This document shows positions 6,927 through 12,025 of a DNA stretch of 12,025 bases, one piece after another. Under the pieces are notes generated by a model that had not been told where the DNA came from, did not search any database, and saw only the letters and a program-made list of their open reading frames with translations. The stretch's first letter is position 1. The number at the start of each line of letters is the position of its first letter. Both the position numbers and the translations under genes were made by a program. Source of the DNA: Thermoanaerobaculales bacterium (GTDB lineage Bacteria; Acidobacteriota; Thermoanaerobaculia; Thermoanaerobaculales; Sulfomarinibacteraceae); NCBI GenBank assembly GCA_025456385.1, contig JALOKS010000077.1, positions 1 to 12,025 on the forward strand, given 5' to 3'.

Positions 6927-6983
6927 CGGACGCCCGGTGCGAGGGGTTCCGGGCCAACCGCCCCGCGCGAAAGGAGCTTCCCC

Positions 6984-7223
6984 GTGAGTGCGATGAAGGA
7001 CCTGCTGGAAGGGATCGCCAGGGCGCTCGTCGACCACCCCGAGGACGTGGCGGTGAAGGAGGTCGAGGGCGAGCAGACGACCGTGCTCGAGCTGCGGGTG
7101 CGGACCGAGGACCTGGGCAAGGTCATCGGCCGCCAGGGTCGGACGGCGCGCGCCATCCGCACCCTTCTCGCAGCAGCCGGCATGAAGGTGCAGAAGCGCT
7201 TCGTCCTCGAGATTCTCGAGTAG
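6984..7223 (+). CDS. khpA: KH-domain RNA-binding protein KhpA
   Basis: This is a 79-residue single type II KH domain protein (YlqC/COG1837). The GxxG RNA-contact loop is seen as KVIGRQGRTARAIRTLL, with the flanking beta strands intact. In other bacteria KhpA pairs with KhpB (Jag) and binds many RNAs, with effects on cell division and cell-wall growth; whether a KhpB is present cannot be judged here. The start is GTG at 6984, chosen because AAAGGAG lies seven to eight bases before it. The ATG three codons on would be 16 bases from that site. Its TAG stop overlaps the rimM GTG start by one base (TAGTG), so the two are translationally coupled. Confidence 0.93.
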   Translation: MSAMKDLLEGIARALVDHPEDVAVKEVEGEQTTVLELRVRTEDLGKVIGRQGRTARAIRTLLAAAGMKVQKRFVLEILE

Positions 7224-7783
7224 TGCCACCGGAACTCACCGACGACAGCGACTGCAGGTGGTTGATCGTCGGCCGCGCCGGGAAGCCGCACGGCGTCCAC
7301 GGCGACATCCTGGTCGACATCATCACCGACTTTCCGGAGCGCCTGAGTGACGGGGTCCGCTTCGGCCTCGGCGACGACCGGACCCCGACCGAGTTCCACC
7401 ATGTCCACCGGGTGCGCTACCACAAGGGACGCTGGCTGCTGTCCGTCCGCGGCATCCAGAGCCGCGACGTCATCGAGGGCTGGCGCGGGCGGTGCCTCTT
7501 CCTGCCCGAGCAGATGCTCGACGAGCTGCCTGAGGGCTACTACTACGAGCACCACCTGGTCGGGCTCGAGTGCCGGTCTCCAGAGGGCGAGCCGCTCGGG
7601 CGGGTCATCGGCCTCGACCCCGGCGTCAGGCAGTCACGGCTCGTGGTGCGCACGGTCGGCGGCCGGGAGCGGCTGGTGCCCTTCGTGCCCGAGATCGTGC
7701 CTTCGGTCGACCTCGAGGCGGGGGTCGTCGTCATCGACGCGCCGCGCGGGCTGCTCGACGACGACGCCATCGAAGCGCGTTAG
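7223..7783 (+). CDS. rimM: 16S rRNA processing / 30S maturation factor RimM
   Basis: RimM helps the 30S subunit head mature and binds ribosomal protein S19. The product is 186 residues, a little longer than many homologues. The N-terminal barrel opens with LIVGRAGKPHGVHGDILV (residues 14-31). The second, PRC-barrel domain follows DELPEGYYYEHHLVGLE and ends near LVPFVPEIVPSVDLEAGVVVID, as in the family. The start is GTG at 7223-7225, overlapping the khpA stop by one base. The frame is also open upstream through khpA, but that extension is antisense-like filler in the wrong frame of khpA. No clear ribosome binding site is seen, in keeping with coupling to khpA. It is followed by an 89-base gap with TTGGAC repeats and then trmD. 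Confidence 0.93.
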   Translation: MPPELTDDSDCRWLIVGRAGKPHGVHGDILVDIITDFPERLSDGVRFGLGDDRTPTEFHHVHRVRYHKGRWLLSVRGIQSRDVIEGWRGRCLFLPEQMLDELPEGYYYEHHLVGLECRSPEGEPLGRVIGLDPGVRQSRLVVRTVGGRERLVPFVPEIVPSVDLEAGVVVIDAPRGLLDDDAIEAR

Positions 7784-7795
7784 ACCGCTGCAACG

Positions 7796-7823
7796 TTGGA
7801 CCGTTTGGACCTTGGACGCGCGA
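7796..7823 (+). repeat. TTGGAC mini-repeat between rimM and trmD
   Basis: Three copies of TTGGAC occur at 7796-7801, 7805-7810 and 7812-7817. The last extends to TTGGACGCGCGA, which is found again exactly at 5259-5270 in the ffh/LuxR intergenic region. The copies are spaced nine and seven bases apart. It may be a short dispersed intergenic repeat; a single 12-base match could also arise by chance in GC-rich DNA. Confidence 0.4.
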
Positions 7824-7872
7824 ACCACCGGCGGGCGGGACCGATCGACCGGGGTCGCAGGGTAGGGCGCGG

Positions 7873-8634
7873 ATGATCCGATTCGAGGTTCTGACCATCT
7901 TCCCGCAGCTCGTCGAGGCCTTCCGAACGGTCGGAGTGCTCGGCAAGGCCGTCGAGCGCGGCGTGATCGAGGTCGCGGTGCACGACCTCAGAGCGTGGTC
8001 GGACACCAGGTGGCGGCAGCTGGATGACGAGCCCTACGGCGGCGGTGCCGGCATGGTCATGCAGGCACCGCCGGTGCTGGCGGCGCTGCGCGAGCTCGCT
8101 GGGCGCGGCGTCCCGGCCCGGCGCATCGTCCTCGGACCCCGGGGCCGGGTGCTCGAGCAGCGCCTGGTCGAGGAGCTGGCGGCGGAGCCACGGATGGTGC
8201 TGCTCTGCGGGCGCTACGAGGGATTCGACGAGCGCGTCTTCGAGCTCGGTGAGGTCGAGGAGATCTCACTCGGGGACTATGTCCTCGGCGGCGGCGAGGT
8301 CGCCGCGATGGCGGTGATCGAGGCGGTGGCGCGGTTGGTGCCGGGCGTGGTCGGTGACCCCGGCTCGGTCGCCGCGGACAGCTTCGGCGCCGGGCTGCTC
8401 GACCACCCCTGCTACACACGGCCCGCCGAGGTCGAGGGCAGGCGGGTGCCCGAGGTGCTGACCTCGGGCAACCACGAGGCGGTGCGGCGATGGCGGCTGG
8501 AGCGCGCGGTCGAGGCGACCGTAACCCGGCGGCCGGATCTGGTGAAGAACAACTGGCGGCGGTACCCGGCCGAGGTCCGCGAGCTGGTCCGCAGGCTGGC
8601 GCCGGGGCTGGCGCCGGAGCCAGCGGACGAATGA
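7873..8634 (+). CDS. trmD: tRNA (guanine-N1-)-methyltransferase TrmD
   Basis: TrmD uses S-adenosylmethionine to methylate G37 next to the anticodon, which prevents +1 frameshifting. The 253-residue product shows all hallmarks of this SPOUT enzyme. These are IRFEVLTIFP at the start, DEPYGGGAGMVM (52-63), the trefoil-knot motifs LCGRYEGFDERV (111-122) and SLGDYVLGGGE (132-142), and LDHPCYTRP (176-184). The C-terminal domain carries VPEVLTSGNHEAVRRWR (192-208). The start ATG at 7873 aligns with the family and has only a modest GGGCG-type site upstream. The tail contains a 12-base tandem duplication (8594-8605 and 8606-8617) coding for LAPGLAP. The gene after it is not rplS as in many bacteria but a dsbD-like gene, 37 bases on. 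Confidence 0.97.
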   Translation: MIRFEVLTIFPQLVEAFRTVGVLGKAVERGVIEVAVHDLRAWSDTRWRQLDDEPYGGGAGMVMQAPPVLAALRELAGRGVPARRIVLGPRGRVLEQRLVEELAAEPRMVLLCGRYEGFDERVFELGEVEEISLGDYVLGGGEVAAMAVIEAVARLVPGVVGDPGSVAADSFGAGLLDHPCYTRPAEVEGRRVPEVLTSGNHEAVRRWRLERAVEATVTRRPDLVKNNWRRYPAEVRELVRRLAPGLAPEPADE

Positions 8635-8675
8635 GCGGGGCCGCGGCAGCGCTCAGGAACGGGGGAGAGCGATGA
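8631..8675 (+). other. 14-codon open frame bridging trmD and dsbD by ATGA overlaps
   Basis: A tiny frame (MSGAAAALRNGGER) starts at the ATGA that contains the trmD stop and ends at the ATGA that contains the dsbD start, so it overlaps both neighbours by four bases. It could let terminating ribosomes reach the dsbD start by re-initiation. The dsbD start has its own GGGGGAGAG ribosome binding site, so the frame may be accidental. No function for the peptide is implied. Confidence 0.25.
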
Positions 8676-10390
8676 AGCAGCTGGTGGTGGTCGGGACGCT
8701 CGCGCTCGCCGCGCTCGTGGGCAGCGTCGCCGCCCAGGACTTCGAGCCCGAGGCGGTGTTCAGCGTGAAGCTGGTGCCGGATCGTGAACCGGTGGTGGCC
8801 GGCGAGGACCTCCGCCTCGCGGTGGTGCTGAAGGTTGACGAGGGTTGGCACGTCAACTCCGATCAACCCGGTGACGAGTTCTCCCTGCCGACCGAGCTCC
8901 GCTTCGAGCTGCCGGCGGGCTGGCTCGATCCCGTGCTCTCGTTTCCGGAGGGCACGCGCCTCGAGTTCGACTTCGCCGACGCGCCGATCGAGGTCTGGGA
9001 GGGCGAGGCGGTGATCGTCGCGAGCGTCACGGTGCCGGCGGCGGCGGCCGGTGACCACCGGCTGCGGGTCACCGTGACCGCGCAGGCCTGCAACACCACG
9101 CAGTGCCTGCCGCCGACCGAGGTCTCGGCCGGCGTCGGCCTCGAGGTGGCGCCGGCGGGAACTCCGTCCGGGCCCGTCAACCGCGAGCTCTTCGAGCAGC
9201 TGACCGGCGGGGCGACCGGGGAGGGCGCCGCTCCGGAAGCGTCCGACCTCGCGTCGCGCTCGCTACCACTGCTGCTCCTGGGCGTCTTCTTCGCCGGCCT
9301 CGCCCTCAACCTCACACCGTGCGTGTTTCCGCTGATCCCCATCACCCTCGGGTACTTCAGCCGGCAGAGCGCAGGCCGCGCGGGCAGCACCTTCCCGCTC
9401 GCCCTCGCCTACGTCGTCGGCATCGCCCTGACCTACTCGGCGCTCGGGGTGGTGGCCGCGATGAGCGGCTCGATCTTCGGCAGCGCGCTGCAGAGCCCAT
9501 GGGTCGTCGGCCTGATCGTGGCCGTGCTGCTGGCCCTGGCAAGCTCGATGTTCGGGCTCTGGGAGCTCGGGGTGCCGCAGTGGGCCCAGCGCGCCTCGGG
9601 AGGCCGTACCGGCGTGCTCGGTGCCCTGATCATGGGACTGATGATGGGCTTCGTGGCCGCCCCCTGCATCGGGCCGTTCGTGGTCGGCCTGCTGACCTTC
9701 GTCGGCCAGCGCGGCGACCCGGTTCTCGGCTTCCTGCTGTTCTTCACCCTGGCCCTGGGCCTCGGCCTGCCCTACCTGATCCTCGGCACCTTCACCGGGG
9801 CGGTCAACCGGCTGCCGGCGTCGGGGATGTGGATGGTCGGCGTGCGCCGGGTCTTCGGCGTGGTGCTGGTCGCGATGGCGGCCTACTTCGCCGCTCCGCT
9901 GATGCCCGGGAGCGTCGGCGGCTGGCTGATGCCGGCAGTCCTGGTCGTCGGCGCCCTCTACCTGCTGGTGGTCGACCGCACCGGACACGAGCAGCCGGTC
10001 ATCGACCGCGTCATGAGGCTGCTCACGGCGGCGATGCTGGTGGCGGGCGTGATCACCGCGCCGCAGCCCGGCGGCGGGCGCGAGGCGGCCGCGGGCCGGT
10101 CCGCCCACCTGGAGTGGCGGAGCTACGACGAATCCGAAGTCGCGAAGGCGCTCGCAGGGCAGGCGCCGGTCATCGTCGACTTCTACGCCGACTGGTGCGC
10201 CCCCTGCAAAGAGCTCGACGAGAAGACCTTCGCCGCACCCGAGGTGCGGGCGCTGCTGGAGCCATTCGCCCGCTTCAAGGTCGACCTCACCCGCGCGACC
10301 GACGACAACCAGGCGCTGACCGAGCGCTTCGGCGTCCTCGGTGTGCCGACGGTGATCGTCTTCGGAGTCCGCGAGATAGGCATGGGTTGA
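8672..10390 (+). CDS. dsbD: Thiol:disulfide interchange protein DsbD-like, C-terminally shortened
   Basis: DsbD carries electrons from cytoplasmic thioredoxin across the inner membrane to periplasmic disulfide isomerases and c-type cytochrome maturation. The 572-residue product has a signal peptide (residues 1-21, cleavage near VAA) and an immunoglobulin-like alpha domain with Cys140 and Cys145 (ACNTTQCLPP). Eight membrane segments (about 199-463) follow, with Cys217 (LTPCVFP) and Cys332 (AAPCIGPF). The gamma thioredoxin domain has WCAPCK (Cys509, Cys512) and the cis-proline GVPT (Pro559). All six redox cysteines are present. The protein stops 12 residues after GVPT, with VREIGMG, whereas the thioredoxin fold normally needs about 30 more residues (last strand and helix). 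A repeat element begins 20 bases after the stop, so the 3' end is probably truncated. Its activity is therefore uncertain. The ATG at 8672 has GGGGGAG before it. Confidence 0.88.
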   Translation: MKQLVVVGTLALAALVGSVAAQDFEPEAVFSVKLVPDREPVVAGEDLRLAVVLKVDEGWHVNSDQPGDEFSLPTELRFELPAGWLDPVLSFPEGTRLEFDFADAPIEVWEGEAVIVASVTVPAAAAGDHRLRVTVTAQACNTTQCLPPTEVSAGVGLEVAPAGTPSGPVNRELFEQLTGGATGEGAAPEASDLASRSLPLLLLGVFFAGLALNLTPCVFPLIPITLGYFSRQSAGRAGSTFPLALAYVVGIALTYSALGVVAAMSGSIFGSALQSPWVVGLIVAVLLALASSMFGLWELGVPQWAQRASGGRTGVLGALIMGLMMGFVAAPCIGPFVVGLLTFVGQRGDPVLGFLLFFTLALGLGLPYLILGTFTGAVNRLPASGMWMVGVRRVFGVVLVAMAAYFAAPLMPGSVGGWLMPAVLVVGALYLLVVDRTGHEQPVIDRVMRLLTAAMLVAGVITAPQPGGGREAAAGRSAHLEWRSYDESEVAKALAGQAPVIVDFYADWCAPCKELDEKTFAAPEVRALLEPFARFKVDLTRATDDNQALTERFGVLGVPTVIVFGVREIGMG

Positions 10391-10409
10391 TTTCGGTTTT
10401 CCGCCCACC

Positions 10410-10545
10410 CATCTGAACCACAGAGGCACTGAGGGCACAGAGCTGCACAGAGAGTCTTCCGACCCATCGCAGGACCGTCCAGTAATCAACGTGTTGCGAG
10501 GTCTTGATCTATCTCTGTGTTCTCTGTGCCTCTGTGGTTCAGATG
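10410..10545. repeat. 136-base inverted-repeat element built of CACAGAG/CTCTGTG words
   Basis: The left arm CATCTGAACCACAGAGGCAC (10410-10429) is repeated as its exact reverse complement at 10526-10545. Inside the left arm CACAGAG recurs at 10419, 10436 and 10446, with a degenerate CACTGAG at 10427. On the right side CTCTGTG recurs at 10513, 10522 and 10530. About 60 bases of unique sequence lie between. No protein is encoded. It resembles CTCTGTG-type palindromic repeats I have met between genes in several environmental bacterial genomes, so a non-autonomous, REP- or MITE-like element is likely. It also abuts the shortened dsbD 3' end. Confidence 0.75.
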
Positions 10546-10618
10546 AACCCTCGATTCGATGGGCACGAACCACCCCGGAGGTGGACGGGCCGCGGTCGCT
10601 GTCGCCGGACCGGCACCC

Positions 10619-10660
10619 GGGCACGGACACGGAAACGGGCACGGGAACAGGCACGGGAAC
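10619..10660 (+). repeat. Degenerate hexamer tandem array (GGGMAC)
   Basis: Seven consecutive hexamers can be read as GGGCAC, GGACAC, GGAAAC, GGGCAC, GGGAAC, AGGCAC, GGGAAC. The last four form two copies of a 12-base unit. Such an array can expand or shrink by slippage. It lies 74 bases beyond the inverted-repeat element and is not part of any credible coding frame. Confidence 0.65.
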
Positions 10661-10781
10661 AGGTCGAGCACGCTGCTCGGAGAACCGCCATCTCATGCAG
10701 AACCGGATGAGCCGACCGTCCGAACGTCGATCTCAACGGCGGGAAGGTTCGTGATCCGGGTGGGGGCGTCGAGGGGCGGGT

Positions 10782-11615
10782 TCAGCTCTCGATGATGTCG
10801 CCGCCGGTGATGACCCGCTCCGCGTCGCCGCAGCGGAGCCGCAGGTAGCCGCGGTCCTCGATCCCCGCGACGACGCCGGAGACCTCGTCGCCGGAGGCCA
10901 GCCGGACCGTGATCCGGTCGCCAGGCCGCTGCAGGAGGAGCTCCCGCCAGGCCGCCAGCGCCCGCTCCGGCTCCACGACGGCCGCGCTCAGCCGGTTGAC
11001 GAATGCGCACGCGATCCGGTCCCGCGTGAGCTCGGGGTCGCCGAGCTCGAGGTGGTCGGCCACCGCGGTCGCCGGCAGGCCGGGAGTGCCGTCCAGGTGC
11101 GGTACCACGGCGATGTTGACGCCGAGGCCGACCGCGGCCCAGCCGGTCCCGCCGTGGCGGGCGAAGACCAGGATCCCGGCGAGCTTGCGGCCGCCGACCA
11201 GGATGTCGTTGGGCCACTTGACGGCCGCACCTGCGATGCCGAGCTCGGCGACGGCGGCCTGCGCCGCCGCGGCTGCCAGCATCGGCAGCAGCGCGATGGT
11301 CTCCGTGTCGAGACCGGACCGCAGCCAGCTCAGGTAGAGGCCGCCGGCAGGCGAGACCCAGCCGCGGCCGCCGCGACCCTCGCCTCGCTCCTGGCGGTCG
11401 CTGATGATGACCGTCGTCGCGAGCCGCTGCTCCTCCCCCTCCATGGCAGTGATGAGCTCGCGGGCCAGCGCCTGCGTCGAGCCGGTGGTGGCGAGCAGCA
11501 CCAGGTTGTCGACCGCCGCCGTCATTCCGTTCCTGATCCGCTCGGCGCGCTCGCTCAGAGGGGCCTCTCGGGAGGCTGCGGTTCGCCCGTCGTGTTGGGG
11601 TGACTGCAGATGCAT
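10782..11615 (-). CDS. birA: Biotin--[acetyl-CoA-carboxylase] ligase, monofunctional
   Basis: BirA makes biotinyl-AMP and attaches biotin to the carrier protein of acetyl-CoA carboxylase in the cytoplasm, a step required for fatty acid synthesis. The 277-residue product has TGSTQ (44-48), the biotin/ATP loop GRGGRGWVSPAGGLYLS (80-96), KWPNDILVGGRKLAGIL (133-149) and the nucleotide strand VGLGVNI (162-168). A small C-terminal SH3-like barrel ends it (GDEVSGVVAGIEDRGYLRL). There is no N-terminal winged-helix domain, so this is a class I ligase that does not act as the biotin-operon repressor. The start ATG at 11613-11615 lies ten bases after the stop of the upstream gene. Its ribosome binding site is weak, which suggests coupling. 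A Met at residue 31 is an alternative, but the region before it looks like ordinary protein. It converges on dsbD. Confidence 0.92.
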   Translation of the reverse strand: MHLQSPQHDGRTAASREAPLSERAERIRNGMTAAVDNLVLLATTGSTQALARELITAMEGEEQRLATTVIISDRQERGEGRGGRGWVSPAGGLYLSWLRSGLDTETIALLPMLAAAAAQAAVAELGIAGAAVKWPNDILVGGRKLAGILVFARHGGTGWAAVGLGVNIAVVPHLDGTPGLPATAVADHLELGDPELTRDRIACAFVNRLSAAVVEPERALAAWRELLLQRPGDRITVRLASGDEVSGVVAGIEDRGYLRLRCGDAERVITGGDIIES

Positions 11616-11625
11616 GCGCCGGTGA

Positions 11626-12025
11626 TCAGGACCGCCCGCGCTCTGCCTCGGCCTCGATCTCGCGCACCCGCTCGCGGACCACGATCTCCGCGACATCGGG
11701 GATGACCTCCCAGGCGATGTGGTCGATGCGGTCGCCGGCGAGCTCCAGCACCTTGCGTGCGATGCGCTCGACCTCGTCGTCCGACAGGCCACGGTCGCGA
11801 GGCGGGACGACGGCCGGCGCCGCTGCGGGCCGGGGCTTCAGGGCCAGGTCCTGGGTGTCGGCGTCGGAGGCTTTCGACGACGCCTCCGGCTCCGCCGCCT
11901 CCGCCCTCGCGTCTGCGTGGCGGGTCGGGGGCCAGCCCATGACCTCGGCGACGTTGATGGGCGTGGTCCGGTCGCGCTCGACGTCGCGGGTCACGGCGGG
12001 CTCCGGCGTGGGCTCGGGCTCGAGA
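11626..12025 (-). CDS. C-terminal part of a probable response-regulator-like protein (partial at window edge)
   Basis: The frame is open to the window edge and ends with TGA at 11626-11628. The visible 132 residues begin in a low-complexity EPEPTPEPA linker. An Ala/Pro-rich segment follows. The end is a helical tail: LSDDEVERIARKVLEL, then RIDHIAWEVIPDVAEIVVRERVREIEAE. That tail resembles the end of response regulators I know from Acidobacteriota and deltaproteobacterial lineages, whose N-terminus is a receiver domain; here that part would lie outside the window, so the assignment is an inference. A GTG at 11992-11994 could serve as a start, but the same linker continues upstream without a stop, so I treat the gene as partial. 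birA follows after ten bases and may be co-transcribed. Confidence 0.6.
   Translation of the reverse strand, partial: LEPEPTPEPAVTRDVERDRTTPINVAEVMGWPPTRHADARAEAAEPEASSKASDADTQDLALKPRPAAAPAVVPPRDRGLSDDEVERIARKVLELAGDRIDHIAWEVIPDVAEIVVRERVREIEAEAERGRS

Larger units (their letters stand above)
10391..10781. other. Gene-free repeat-rich region between convergent dsbD and birA
   Basis: This is the only stretch over 300 bases without a credible gene. It holds an inverted-repeat element (10410-10545), a degenerate hexamer array (10619-10660) and a small perfect hairpin CGAGCA-CGC-TGCTCG (10665-10679). The hairpin lies between two convergent genes but has no U-tract, so its use as a terminator is uncertain. 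Open frames here are short and have low-complexity products such as alternating Arg, Gly and Thr. I find no RNA gene. Confidence 0.7.

Noticed and set aside
6923..7222. N-terminal extension of rimM back to base 6923
   Set aside because: It would overlap the whole of khpA and gives an Arg/Gly-rich sequence not found in RimM. The GTG at 7223 places the conserved VGRAGKPHG at the normal distance.
8594..8624. 12-base tandem repeat and small hairpin at the end of trmD, as a possible terminator
   Set aside because: It lies inside the coding sequence, has no U-tract and is explained as a short duplication in a non-conserved tail.
9103..10416. Long open frames in both strands across dsbD (plus-strand 437 codons, minus-strand 477 codons)
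   Set aside because: Both overlap the well-supported dsbD frame. Their products are Arg/Gly/Ala- or His/Asp/Gln-rich without domains, as expected from frame-shifted reading of GC-rich codons.
10665..10679. CGAGCA-CGC-TGCTCG hairpin as a bidirectional terminator for dsbD and birA
   Set aside because: The stem is perfect but only six pairs long, with no T-run on either side and far from the dsbD stop. Too weak to call.
1..12025. A CRISPR array, defence island, prophage, transposase or biosynthetic cluster
   Set aside because: No regularly spaced repeats, integrase, transposase, nuclease/helicase defence genes or modular synthases are visible. Nearly all the DNA is accounted for by housekeeping genes and the features listed.

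Overview
The window is GC-rich, almost fully coding bacterial chromosome. It holds housekeeping genes (proS, trxA, ffh, rpsP, khpA, rimM, trmD, a dsbD-type gene, birA) plus a few less familiar ones. A DsbD-type membrane reductase and a secreted protein with a signal peptide point to a cell with a periplasm, so a Gram-negative organism. The small secreted protein with a Thr/Pro linker, the response-regulator-like tail at the right end and the dispersed CACAGAG repeats resemble what I have seen in Acidobacteriota and deltaproteobacterial-type genomes. That placement is a guess and not proven from the sequence.

Layout. Bases 1-5228 are read on the minus strand: a LuxR-type regulator with a PAS-like region (4302-5228), an unrecognised secreted protein with its own good promoter (3470-4234), a FAD-dependent oxidoreductase (2116-3456), thioredoxin (1624-1950) and prolyl-tRNA synthetase (1527 to beyond base 1). 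proS is broken by a frame change near base 822, where a linker also seems to be missing. Bases 5312-10390 are read on the plus strand: ffh, rpsP, khpA, rimM and trmD in the classic order, then a dsbD-like gene where rplS (ribosomal protein L19) is usually found. Bases 11615-10782 (birA) and 11626 to beyond 12025 (C-terminal part of a response-regulator-like protein) are again on the minus strand.

How it works together. The central plus-strand cluster makes the SRP GTPase, a small-subunit ribosomal protein, an RNA-binding KH protein, the 30S maturation factor RimM and the tRNA m1G37 methyltransferase. It appears to start from a sigma70-type promoter so close to the ffh ATG that the mRNA would be leaderless or nearly so. 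The 83-base divergent region between ffh and the LuxR gene also holds a perfect 9-base inverted repeat that could be an operator.

Non-coding structure. The only long gene-free stretch (10391-10781) lies between the convergent dsbD and birA genes. It contains a 136-base inverted-repeat element with 20-base perfect arms built from CACAGAG/CTCTGTG words, then a degenerate GGGMAC hexamer array. The dsbD reading frame ends shortly before this element and lacks the expected last part of its thioredoxin domain, so the element or the rearrangement that brought it may have truncated the gene. I see no CRISPR array, tRNA, rRNA, transposase, phage gene or new multi-gene defence system here. The unusual material is regulatory and repeat structure plus two damaged genes.
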